Source of the DNA: Rhodothermales bacterium
GTDB lineage: Bacteria; Bacteroidota; Rhodothermia; Rhodothermales; JANQRZ01
Length of the DNA stretch: 64,000 nucleotides
Assembly (NCBI GenBank): GCA_039944855.1
Contig: JBDUXZ010000019.1
Coordinates: forward strand, 1 to 64,000
Direction of reading: 5' to 3'
Below the pieces are notes generated by a model. It was not told the origin of the DNA and made no database searches. It saw only the letters and a program-made list of their open reading frames with translations. Below are positions 51,315 to 58,944 of this stretch, one piece after another (within the stretch, counting starts at the first letter, position 1; each line of letters starts with the position of its first letter). The translations under genes were made by a program, and so were the position numbers.

Positions 51315-51424
51315 CCCTCCCCCTGGACAGGGGGAGTCCCGCGCAACGGGGAGGGGGTAGATCAGGCCGAGCATCCGCCCTCGTCCACCACCCCTATCCC
51401 CTCCTGTCCAGGAGGGGGACTCCA
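51315..51424. repeat. Nested palindromic intergenic element, second copy type
   Basis: CCCTCCCCCTGGACAGGGGGAG (in two halves, 51315-51336) and a second G/C palindrome (CCTCCTGTCC/AGGAGGGGGACTCC, about 51400-51424) face each other, like the element at 1-130. This fills much of the 402-bp gap 51127-51528; no gene is seen in it. Confidence 0.5.
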
Positions 51425-51468
51425 TCTCAATGGTCACTAAACAGTCTCTCAGGGGACACTCGCTGCAT

Positions 51469-51504
51469 AAAAAGAGCGGAACGCAGGGCCGCTGCGTTCC
51501 GCTC
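51469..51504 (-). terminator. Intrinsic terminator of the M23 peptidase gene
   Basis: GAGCGGAACGCAG (51474-51486) pairs with CTGCGTTCCGCTC (51492-51504). On the minus strand the stem is followed by five U. It begins 25 bp past the stop codon. Confidence 0.9.
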
Positions 51505-51528
51505 GGAAACTCGGTGGCGACGTTCGAC

Positions 51529-52503
51529 TCAGTCGAGCGGCGCGTTCTCGCTCTCTGCCACCCGAACCAGCTCGTGGTACTCGGAGGGCCGGACGCCCGG
51601 CGCGAAGGAGTAGATCGGGTTGACCGCTTCGTCGTTGAGGCGGCGGATCTCGTAGTGGAGGTGCGGGGACGTGGAGAGCCCCGTATTCCCGCTCTTCCCG
51701 ATCACGTCGCCGCGCTCGACGCGCGCGCCGGGGCGGATGCCCTCGGGGATCTCCGAGAGGTGGGCGTAGAGCGTGACGCGCTTCGCCTTCGGGTGGCGGA
51801 TGCGAACGTTCAACCCGTAGCCCGAACTCACGCCGGCGAACGCGATGACGCCGTCGCCCGTGGCGTAGACCGACGTGCCGGTGGGGATCGAGAAGTCAAC
51901 GCCCGCGTGCATCTTGTAGACGCGGTGGATGGGGTGCTTCCGCATCCCGAACCCGCTCGTGAGCGGCCCCGAGGTCGGGAGGATGGCGGGCATCTGCGGG
52001 ATCGCCTCGGCGCGCTCCGCGGCGAGGTCGATCAGCTCGTCGTAGCTCGAACGCTGCAGCGAGACCTGCCGCTCCAGCTTCTCGAGGGCGTTGTCGTTGT
52101 CGCGGAGGAGGCGGCTCGTGGACTCGGCGAAGCCGTCGAACTCCGTCGAACTCGCGCCGCCGACGCCGACCTGCCGGACCTCGTCCGAGATCGGGTCCGC
52201 CTGGAAGATGGTGCGGTAGAGGTCGCGGTCCGTCTCCGCCAACTCGTCGAGCCGCTCCGAGAGTTCGGTGAAGCGCTGCCCATTCGTGGTGAGCTGCTGC
52301 TGGAGCGCGCGGTTCTCCTGCGCGAGAGCGACCTCTTTCGGCGTGGAGCTGGTCTCGTAGACCGCCCACATCCCGGCACCGGCGAGGACAACCGCGAGGG
52401 CCAGCACGACGGCCGAGTGAAGGAGCACCTTGTGAGGCTTAGGCTGGACCTCTACGAACGTGCAGGCTTCGTGGTCGTAGTAGTAGTAATTGTTTTTGGG
52501 CAT
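51529..52503 (-). CDS. Membrane-anchored M23 family metallopeptidase
   Basis: The 324-residue protein has a short cytoplasmic start (MPKNNYYYYDHEACTFVEVQ, typical of Bacteroidota M23 proteins), one membrane helix at 29-49, a coiled-coil stalk (60-125) and an M23/LytM peptidase domain (200-300). Zinc ligands are His and Asp of MHAGVDFS and the HxH of SPHLHYEIR. It should cut peptidoglycan cross-bridges or, if degenerate in activity, regulate amidases. The motif set is complete, so activity is likely. The ATG at 52503 was chosen for the conserved N-terminus. Confidence 0.92.
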   Translation of the reverse strand: MPKNNYYYYDHEACTFVEVQPKPHKVLLHSAVVLALAVVLAGAGMWAVYETSSTPKEVALAQENRALQQQLTTNGQRFTELSERLDELAETDRDLYRTIFQADPISDEVRQVGVGGASSTEFDGFAESTSRLLRDNDNALEKLERQVSLQRSSYDELIDLAAERAEAIPQMPAILPTSGPLTSGFGMRKHPIHRVYKMHAGVDFSIPTGTSVYATGDGVIAFAGVSSGYGLNVRIRHPKAKRVTLYAHLSEIPEGIRPGARVERGDVIGKSGNTGLSTSPHLHYEIRRLNDEAVNPIYSFAPGVRPSEYHELVRVAESENAPLD

Positions 52504-52684
52504 AAACGGGCGAGCGGCTGGGGTGGCGAGTGGTGGGGCTCGCTCTCCGTGCTCAACGCGCCGGCCGGGGCGAGGCCAGAGCAACCTGAAACCCGTGGAG
52601 GGGTGCGTTCAGGACGGAGACACGGGGTGCAGTGTGGTGGACAAGGGCTTCCTGCTACGCGTGCAACGGCGCGGTTGGAACCGC

Positions 52685-52776
52685 AAAAGCCAGGCCACGA
52701 GAGACCTGGCTTCGTCCGTGAAACACCGTAGCGGGGAGTGGGGATGGCATAATGTCACACCGTAACTACAAACCCG
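52685..52776 (-). ncRNA. Candidate small RNA or leader with terminator hairpin
   Basis: A consensus-like minus-strand promoter (52783-52811) would start a transcript near 52776. AAGCCAGG (52687-52694) and CCTGGCTT (52705-52712) form a hairpin whose minus-strand exit reads CCTGGCTTTTG, a plausible intrinsic terminator. The transcript would be about 90 nt and contains no start-stop frame worth noting. It lies between hprK (stop 52908) and the M23 gene (start 52503), so it may be a free small RNA or an attenuated leader. The remainder of 52504-52907 shows nothing else clear. Confidence 0.45.
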
Positions 52777-52782
52777 CGATTG

Positions 52783-52811
52783 AATATATCCGGGTAACCC
52801 CTACATGTCAA
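52783..52811 (-). promoter_or_regulatory. Promoter-like signal TTGACA-17-TATATT
   Basis: On the minus strand TTGACA (52806-52811), a 17-bp spacer and TATATT (52783-52788) form the best sigma-70-type signal in the window. It is about 100 bp downstream of hprK and about 275 bp upstream of the M23 gene. Confidence 0.65.
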
Positions 52812-52907
52812 CCAAAGCGCCGGTCGAGACGAAAACTTCTCGGGTACTTTGGAACCTCTCTCCGATCACTTCTGGCGCACGCCCGCGCGCCTCACGCCCC
52901 GTGCGCC

Positions 52908-53942
52908 TCACTCCGTGTCGTGCTCGAACCACTCGGTGCCGCGGCGAGGGCGTGAGGAGTCGCCGTCGGGGAGCCCGCTCCCCTTCGAGCGGATCCGCTC
53001 GGTGAGGCGGCGGGCGAAGACCTGCGCGGGGTCGTAGCCGTAGTGCCGGAGGAGGTGGTTCATCGCGATCACCTCGCAGATCACGGTGACGTTCTTCCCC
53101 GGCACGATCGGGAGCTCGACGAGCGGGAGCGGCACGCCGAGGATGTCCTGCGCCTCCTCCACCATCCCGATCCGCGTGTACTCCTTCTCCGGCTCCCACA
53201 CCTCCATCCCCACCACGACCTCGACGCGCTTCTGAAACCGGATCGCCCGGATCCCGAACATCGCCCGGACGTCGACGATCCCGAGCCCGCGGATCTCCAT
53301 GAAGTGCTGCGTCAGCTCCGTCCCCGAGCCCATCAGCACGCCCTCGCTCTTCTTCGTCACCACCACGACGTCGTCGGCGACGAGCCGGTGGCCGCGCTCC
53401 ACGAGGTCGAGCGCGACCTCGCTCTTCCCGATCCCGCTCTTCCCGACGAGCAGCAGACCGATACCGTACACGTCGACGAGCGAGCCGTGGACGGTCTGCT
53501 GGAGCGCGAACTGGTCCTCCAGAAAGTCCCGCAGGTGGTACATGAATTCCGTCGACGGGACGGCCGTGACGTAGATGGGAATGCCCGCGTCCGTCGCCAT
53601 CTGGACGAGCGTCGGCGGGAGCGTATTGCTTTCCGTGAGGAAGATGCACGGCACGTCGAACTGGACGAGGTGGCTGAACGCCTCGATCCGCGCCTCGTCG
53701 CTGAGGTGGGAGAGGAACTGGCTCTCGGTGTTGCCGAGGACCTGGACACGCTTGTACGTGAAGAGGTCGGTGTAACCGGCGAGGGCGAGGCCAGGCCGGT
53801 GGAGGTTGCTCTCGATCACCTCGCGCTCAGATGCGTCGACGTGGTTCACTTCCGTCACGGTCATCCCCACGCGGTCGCGGATCTGCGCGACCATGAACTC
53901 GACGGAGATGGCCTCCTTCTGAAACGGTTTCGGCTGGCGCAT
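52908..53942 (-). CDS. hprK: HPr kinase/phosphorylase
   Basis: The 344-residue protein has the HprK N-terminal domain (residues 1-130) and the C-terminal kinase core. The Walker A is GKSGIGKS at 167-174, the catalytic His region is VHGSLVDVYGIGLL, and the signature EIRGLGIVDVRAMFG is present. HprK phosphorylates HPr on serine to tie carbon state to regulation. No HPr or PTS gene is in the window, so it may serve a regulatory HPr-like target. The C-terminal 30 residues (RSKGSGLPDGDSSRPRRG) extend past the family core. It is followed by a terminator-like hairpin about 200 bp away. Confidence 0.95.
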   Translation of the reverse strand: MRQPKPFQKEAISVEFMVAQIRDRVGMTVTEVNHVDASEREVIESNLHRPGLALAGYTDLFTYKRVQVLGNTESQFLSHLSDEARIEAFSHLVQFDVPCIFLTESNTLPPTLVQMATDAGIPIYVTAVPSTEFMYHLRDFLEDQFALQQTVHGSLVDVYGIGLLLVGKSGIGKSEVALDLVERGHRLVADDVVVVTKKSEGVLMGSGTELTQHFMEIRGLGIVDVRAMFGIRAIRFQKRVEVVVGMEVWEPEKEYTRIGMVEEAQDILGVPLPLVELPIVPGKNVTVICEVIAMNHLLRHYGYDPAQVFARRLTERIRSKGSGLPDGDSSRPRRGTEWFEHDTE

Positions 53943-53947
53943 GGGAA

Positions 53948-53975
53948 GAGTCGGGGGTCGAGAGTCGGGGGTCGA
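53948..53975. repeat. Two tandem copies of a 14-bp unit
   Basis: GAGTCGGGGGTCGA is repeated twice without change in the gap between moxR and hprK. It is a simple tandem duplication with no evident function. Confidence 0.85.
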
Positions 53976-53979
53976 GAGG

Positions 53980-54975
53980 CTACGGTACTTCGACGGTATC
54001 GAGGATCTGGCGGACGAGCATCTCCGAGGTGACCTCTTCGGCCTCGGCCTCGTAGGTGACGCTGATGCGGTGGCGGAGCACGTCGAGCGCCACCGAGCGG
54101 ACGTCCTCCGGCGTGACGTACGCCCGGCGCTGGAGGAACGCGTGGGCGCGGGCGGCGCGGTTGAGGTAGATCGATGCGCGCGGGGACGCGCCGTAGGCGA
54201 TGAGCCCCTCGGCCTGGCTCAGCCGGTACCGGCCCGGCTCCCGCGTGGCGAGGACGAGGTCGACGATGTAGCCCTCGACGCGCTCGTCCACGTAGAGGTC
54301 GGCGAGGACGGCGCGGGCGGTGAGGATCTGCTCGGGCTCGACGACGGGCGCGGCGGCGGGCAGGGCCTCGGGCGTGGCCATCCGCCGCATGATCTCCAGC
54401 TCTTGCTCCCGCGTCGGGTAGTCGACGACGATCTTCAGCATGAAGCGGTCCACCTGCGCCTCGGGCAGCGGGTACGTCCCCTCCTGCTCCACCGGGTTCT
54501 GCGTGGCGAGCACGAGGAACGGCTCCTTGAGGGGGAACGTCGTCTCGCCGATCGTGACCTGCCGCTCCTGCATCGCTTCGAGGAGCGCGCTCTGCACCTT
54601 CGCCGGGGCGCGGTTGATCTCGTCGGCGAGGATGAGGTTGGCGAAGATCGGGCCCTTCTTGATGAAGAACTCGGACTCTTTCTGGTTGTAAACGAGCGTG
54701 CCGAGCAGGTCGGCGGGCAGGAGGTCCGGGGTGAACTGGATACGCTGGAACCGGGCTGCAATGGCGCGCGCGAGCGTCGAGATCGTGAGCGTCTTGGCAA
54801 GGCCGGGGACGCCTTCGAGCAGGACGTGCCCCCCGCTGAGGAGCCCGATCAGCAGCCGTTCCACCATCTCGGGCTGCCCCACGACGACGCGGCGGACTTC
54901 GGCGAGGAGGGGCTCGATGAACGCGCTCTCCCGCTCGATCCGCTCGGAGAGGTGGGTGATGTCGGTTTCGGTCAT
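53980..54975 (-). CDS. MoxR-family AAA+ ATPase
   Basis: The 331-residue ATPase has Walker A GVPGLAKT at 55-62, Walker B LADEINRAPAKVQSALLEAMQE and sensor sequence VLATQNPVEQEGTYPLPEAQVDRFML, a full MoxR/RavA-type core, followed by the helical lid (EDVRSVALDVLRHRI). MoxR proteins act as chaperone-like remodellers, usually with DUF58 and von Willebrand partners. Those partners are not next to it; hprK follows 37 bp behind. Its partners here are therefore unknown. Confidence 0.93.
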   Translation of the reverse strand: MTETDITHLSERIERESAFIEPLLAEVRRVVVGQPEMVERLLIGLLSGGHVLLEGVPGLAKTLTISTLARAIAARFQRIQFTPDLLPADLLGTLVYNQKESEFFIKKGPIFANLILADEINRAPAKVQSALLEAMQERQVTIGETTFPLKEPFLVLATQNPVEQEGTYPLPEAQVDRFMLKIVVDYPTREQELEIMRRMATPEALPAAAPVVEPEQILTARAVLADLYVDERVEGYIVDLVLATREPGRYRLSQAEGLIAYGASPRASIYLNRAARAHAFLQRRAYVTPEDVRSVALDVLRHRISVTYEAEAEEVTSEMLVRQILDTVEVP

Positions 54976-55024
54976 GGGGATCGGGGCGGGCAGAAACGTT
55001 CGGAGGGGGAGTCGGGGCGCGCCT

Positions 55025-56230
55025 CTACAATACCGACGTGGCGGGGCGGATCCCGAACTCCGCTTCGAATCGCTCGGCGAGGGCGTCGAGGAAGGGGGGG
55101 ACGAGGAACGGGCGGCCTACGACGAGCAGGCCGCCGCCGACCCCGCCGCCGACGGTCCGCGCGCCGTAGATCCCCTCGGCCTTTTCTACTTCGCGGACGA
55201 CGAACTCGGCCTCGGGCGTGCCCGCCTGCCAGTCGTCGCGCCGCGAGGCCTCGGACATCAGCAGGTGCGCGCCGACGACCTGCCCGTCCCCTTTCCGCAG
55301 CGCGACGAGCAGCCGCTGCACGCGGCGGTCTTCCCCGGCGAGGTAGCGGACGATCCGCTTCGCCTCGCCGCGGAGGCTGTCGAGCGCGTCCGGCACGTCG
55401 CGGTGGTCGAGGCCACGGAGCGAGCGCAGCCCCTCGAACCCGCCGCGTCGGAGGTCGGCCACGGCGTCGTCGAGCACGGCGACGCGGTGGCGGTACGACG
55501 AGCCCACCGGCTCCGGCGCGCGGCGCGTATCGACGAAGCCCCAGCCCATGTGCTCCGGCTCCGGCAGCGCCTCCGCCCCGTGCGTCGCCGCGTCGGCGAG
55601 TACGAGCGGGCTGCCCTTCGCGGCCGCAATCAGGAGGGCCGGACCGAACGGCCTGCCGAGCACCTCGCTCACCGCTTCGGCCCCGGTCGCAACGACTCCC
55701 TCTTCAGCGCCGAATAGTGTTGCAAACGCTCGGCCTGTGGCCGACGCCGTCGCCGCGAGCAGGGCGTCGGGCTCGGGCGTCGGCGGCGCGAGGTGAAGGG
55801 CGACGGAGAGGCCGTCGGCCGGTGCGCCCTGCGCTCGGACGAGAGCGCGGACGAGGCGGGCGAGCGCGGCGTTCTCGCCCCACCCGTCGATCCCCGCGTC
55901 CATCGCACGGTTCCGGGGACGTGCATCCCCGCGCTGCACCACGAGCCGAGCCGGACCCGACGCCCGTCCCACAGCCACCGACACGCCGCCGGGCAGCCGG
56001 AGCAGCAGGGCGAGCCCGTCGAAATAGGCCGTGTGCTCGCCGCTGAGCGGGGCGTACACCGGGGCGAACGCCGCCGCCGTCGCCGCCGCGCCGAAGGCTT
56101 CGGTGAAGAGCGCGCGGACCCGCTGTCGCGCGGCCTCGGGGTCGGGCGGCGCGGGGCGCTGACCGAGCGCGCTCCGCACGCGGCGGGCGAGCGCAGGGTC
56201 CGTCGGGGCCGTGTCGTCGGAGGAGTCCAT
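55025..56230 (-). CDS. Galactokinase-like GHMP protein with degenerate motifs
   Basis: The 401-residue protein follows the galactokinase layout: the substrate loop is at 64-72 (GEHTAYFDG, where galactokinases read GEHTDYNGG), and the third GHMP motif is at 358-369 (ARTVGGGVGGG). The second motif, normally PxGxGLSSSAA for ATP, is replaced by APPTPEPDALLAA near 149-161. The region of the catalytic Asp (MDQ) reads IAAAKGSPLVLAD and lacks it. It is probably a pseudo-enzyme or has a changed reaction. The start at 56230 lies 20 bp after fmt, so it is read behind fmt. Confidence 0.75.
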   Translation of the reverse strand: MDSSDDTAPTDPALARRVRSALGQRPAPPDPEAARQRVRALFTEAFGAAATAAAFAPVYAPLSGEHTAYFDGLALLLRLPGGVSVAVGRASGPARLVVQRGDARPRNRAMDAGIDGWGENAALARLVRALVRAQGAPADGLSVALHLAPPTPEPDALLAATASATGRAFATLFGAEEGVVATGAEAVSEVLGRPFGPALLIAAAKGSPLVLADAATHGAEALPEPEHMGWGFVDTRRAPEPVGSSYRHRVAVLDDAVADLRRGGFEGLRSLRGLDHRDVPDALDSLRGEAKRIVRYLAGEDRRVQRLLVALRKGDGQVVGAHLLMSEASRRDDWQAGTPEAEFVVREVEKAEGIYGARTVGGGVGGGLLVVGRPFLVPPFLDALAERFEAEFGIRPATSVL

Positions 56231-56250
56231 CGTCACCTTCGGTCTCGGCG

Positions 56251-57195
56251 TCAGGCCAGCCGGTCGCCGGGATGGAAGGTGTAGCCGTTGAGGAACTCCT
56301 CGGCGGAGAGGACGGCGCGTCCCTCGCGCTGCACTTCTTTCACCTCCACGGCCTTCTCGCCGCACGCGATACGGAGGCAGTCGCCCGAGGACTCCAGCAC
56401 CTCGCCGGGCTCGCCCGATCCTTTCACGACGCACGTCCGGTAGATCTTTAGGAGGGTGTCGCTGTGCATCGTCCACGCCGCCGGGTACGGCGAGAGGCCA
56501 CGGACGTGGTTGTGGACCTCGTGCGCCGGCCGCGTCCAGTCGATCTCCGCGTCCTCTTTGAAGAGCTTCGGGGCGTGGCTGACGCGGTGCTCATCCTGCG
56601 GCAGCGCCTCAGCCGTCCCGTCCGCCAGGTGCCGCACCGTCTCGACGACGACCTCCGCACCGAGCTCCGCGAGCCGGTCGTGCAGCTCGCCCGCCGTCTC
56701 GTCCGGCCCGATCCCCAGCCGCCGCATCATCAGCGTGTCGCCCGTATCCACCTTCGGCTTGAGGAGGAACGTCGTCACGCCGGTCTCGATCTCGCCCGCC
56801 ATCACGGCGCGGTTGATCGGCGCCGCGCCGCGGTACTGGGGCAGGAGCGAGGCGTGGAGGTTGAACGCCCCTTTCGAGGCAAGCGTGTAGACCTCCGGCG
56901 GGAGGATGCGGAAGGCGACGACGGCGACCACGTCTGGCGCGAGCGCTTCGAGCTCGGCGATGAACCCCTCGTCGCGGAGGTCTTCGGGCTGCAGCACGCG
57001 GAGCCCGTGCCGCTCGGCGGCCTGCTTCACGGCCGGGGCCTGCACCTGCTGCCCGCGCCCCTTCGGCCGGTCGGGCACCGTCACGACGGCGGCGGGCCGG
57101 TAGCCCGCGTTCACGAGGGCTTCGAGCGAGGGCACGGCGAAGTCGGGCGTGCCCATGAACACGAGGCGGAGGTCGGAGGGCCGAGCGTCAGTCAT
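56251..57195 (-). CDS. fmt: Methionyl-tRNA formyltransferase
   Basis: Fmt formylates initiator Met-tRNA with 10-formyl-tetrahydrofolate. The 314-residue protein has the nucleotide/folate-binding N-terminus (LRLVFMGTPDFAVPSLEALV), the catalytic Asn-His-Asp set (GAFNLHASLLPQYRGAAPINRAVMAGEIETGVT) and the C-terminal RNA-binding domain (ending NGYTFHPGDRLA). The start MTDARPSDLRLVFMGTP is natural. It precedes the galactokinase-like gene by 20 bp. No def gene is beside it. Confidence 0.96.
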   Translation of the reverse strand: MTDARPSDLRLVFMGTPDFAVPSLEALVNAGYRPAAVVTVPDRPKGRGQQVQAPAVKQAAERHGLRVLQPEDLRDEGFIAELEALAPDVVAVVAFRILPPEVYTLASKGAFNLHASLLPQYRGAAPINRAVMAGEIETGVTTFLLKPKVDTGDTLMMRRLGIGPDETAGELHDRLAELGAEVVVETVRHLADGTAEALPQDEHRVSHAPKLFKEDAEIDWTRPAHEVHNHVRGLSPYPAAWTMHSDTLLKIYRTCVVKGSGEPGEVLESSGDCLRIACGEKAVEVKEVQREGRAVLSAEEFLNGYTFHPGDRLA

Positions 57196-57205
57196 AGCGA
57201 GGGCG

Positions 57206-57229
57206 GTAGAGACGCAGCATGCGGCGTCT
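57206..57229. repeat. Dispersed GTAG palindrome, copy 7
   Basis: GTAGAGACGCAGCA (57206-57219) faces TGCGGCGTCT with one mismatch. The right CTAC end is lost. It lies just upstream of fmt. Confidence 0.85.
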
Positions 57230-57264
57230 GCACGAACGAGGGTAGAGGGGGAGAAGCGAGGGCC

Positions 57265-57302
57265 AAAAATAAGCCCCGCGCCGCCGAGGGCGCAGGGCTT
57301 TT
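57265..57302 (-). terminator. Intrinsic terminator of the GWxTD gene
   Basis: AAGCCCCGCGCC (57271-57282) and GGGCGCAGGGCTT (57288-57300) form an imperfect stem. On the minus strand it is followed by ATTTTTGG. Confidence 0.8.
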
Positions 57303-57303
57303 C

Positions 57304-57328
57304 GTAGAGGCGCGCCGTGGCGCGTCTC
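57304..57328. repeat. Dispersed GTAG palindrome, copy 8
   Basis: GTAGAGGCGCGCCG (57304-57317) faces TGGCGCGTCTCC, imperfectly. The CTAC end has decayed. It abuts the terminator of the GWxTD gene. Confidence 0.75.
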
Positions 57329-57348
57329 CGCCCGATTCGGTGGACGTC

Positions 57349-58713
57349 TTACATCCGCGTCCGCTCGTCCCAGATCGGCACGAGAAGCTCGAAGTCGCCG
57401 AAGCCCGTCTCGTCCACGAAGATGAAGCGGCGGCCGATCCGGTTGTAGTACCAGATCTGGTAGGGCTTGTCGCCGTAGCTGAACGGGTGACGCTCCACGA
57501 GGTCGGGCTCGCCGAAGCGAATGAACACCTCGCCGCGGTCCGTATTCCACCCGCTGTTGGAGAACCGGCCGTAGTTCCGGTTGGCGAACGAGACGCGGAA
57601 GTAATACTCCTCCATCCGCTCGTTGCGTCGCGTGCCGGGCGTGGGGTCGCGCTTGTCCCAGAAGCTCTGGAACAGGCTGAAGCGCTCCTGCGGCGTCGCG
57701 GCGTCGCGGATGGCGTTGATCTCGCGGTCTTTGGCGATGTAGCGGAGCTGCGAGACGGCGCTTTCGAGGTCGGCGATCTGGTCGTCGAGCCCCATCCAGC
57801 GGACGGTGAGGTCCTTCGACGCCGAGGCGAGCACGGTGCCGCCTGTAGTTTCGAGCCGGACGTTGAACACGTAGTCCCCGGACGCGAACCGGTCGGTGTC
57901 GAGCGTGAGCGTGGCGGGGTTGCGGCCGGCGCGGACGTCGAGCGTCTCGGTCGTGCGGAAGTCCGGGGCGGGCTCGTCGTCCTCCTTCGGCGGCAGGCCG
58001 AGGAGCGGGCGGAGCACGGCGGGCCGCCGCCGCTCGCGGTTCTGCTTCACGACTTCGTAGCGGACGCGGAGGGTCTGGGGACGGTCCGCGTAGATCTCGT
58101 AGAAGAGCGTGAAGTCCGGCTTGTCCGTGCCCACGGCGTTCGATACGTTCGGGAAGAGCACCTGCCGCGCGGGGTCGTAGCGGTCGGCCAGGAGGAGGTC
58201 GCTCATGGCGACGGCGCCGTTGAACGAGCGGACTTCGAGCGGGTACTCGCGCACGAACGTCCGATTCGAGGCCGCGTCCTCGACCTGCACTTCGAGCGCG
58301 TACGCGCCCGGCGGGAGTTGGAGCGACTGCGTCGCGTAGTCGTAGAGCGTGTCGGCCTGCGTGGCGTCGTACGTCGGCGCCTCGACGGCGCGCTCCCACA
58401 TCCGGCTGCGCACGAGGCCCTCGACCTTGCCCTCCGCGTTCGTCCGGTAGATATCGACCGACACGCTGTAGCGCGCGGCGAACCCGTCGTCCTGGCTCAG
58501 GAAGCGGAGGCTCTGGTACGGGACCTTCGTGTAGACGTCGACGCGCGTCTCCGCCTCGCTCTCGCCGCGCACGCTCACCGCGTCCACGTCGAACTCGGGC
58601 TGGTAGGCGGGCTGGGCGAAGGCGCCGGTCGGCGCCGCGAGGAGCGCGAGCATCAGGCTCAGCAGCACGACGCGCGCCGCTCCGTTCACGTGCTGTGTAA
58701 CAGGACAACCCAT
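57349..58713 (-). CDS. GWxTD domain protein
   Basis: The 454-residue secreted protein has a signal peptide (VVLLSLMLALLAAPTGAFA, after an N-terminal extension that may be shortened by a GTG start) and two beta-sandwich-like modules (residues 40-300). A C-terminal GWxTD domain at about 320-454 contains the name motif GWNTDRGEVFIRFGEPD and the YQIWYYNRIGRRFIFVDETGFGDF ending. The domain is widespread in Bacteroidota and Acidobacteria and its role is unknown. A terminator follows, and the gene is separate from its neighbours. Confidence 0.88.
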   Translation of the reverse strand: MGCPVTQHVNGAARVVLLSLMLALLAAPTGAFAQPAYQPEFDVDAVSVRGESEAETRVDVYTKVPYQSLRFLSQDDGFAARYSVSVDIYRTNAEGKVEGLVRSRMWERAVEAPTYDATQADTLYDYATQSLQLPPGAYALEVQVEDAASNRTFVREYPLEVRSFNGAVAMSDLLLADRYDPARQVLFPNVSNAVGTDKPDFTLFYEIYADRPQTLRVRYEVVKQNRERRRPAVLRPLLGLPPKEDDEPAPDFRTTETLDVRAGRNPATLTLDTDRFASGDYVFNVRLETTGGTVLASASKDLTVRWMGLDDQIADLESAVSQLRYIAKDREINAIRDAATPQERFSLFQSFWDKRDPTPGTRRNERMEEYYFRVSFANRNYGRFSNSGWNTDRGEVFIRFGEPDLVERHPFSYGDKPYQIWYYNRIGRRFIFVDETGFGDFELLVPIWDERTRM

Positions 58714-58944
58714 AGGCTCCGGCCTCCGCTCGGCTGTGTTCTATTGCTTTATGATATGCATGACGGGGGAGTTCCGTCCAGGGCCGTCCGAACCGCTCGG
58801 CCGGCCGAGCAGGGACGGCGCGTCCGATCACAAGGTAAATATGAAGGCGCGCGAGCCGGCGGAGGAGCGGAATCGGTCGTGCCGTCCCGCGATCCCGCCG
58901 AACGGTCGCAGAGGCTCCCCGAACGGGAAGGGCGCGGGGCGCGC

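Noticed and set aside
53948-53975. Start of a CRISPR array
   Set aside because: Two direct copies of 14 bp without spacers; this is a simple tandem duplication.
53980-54975. MoxR as part of a MoxR/DUF58/vWA chaperone operon or a defence system
   Set aside because: No DUF58, vWA or effector gene lies beside it; neighbours are hprK and a galactokinase-like gene.
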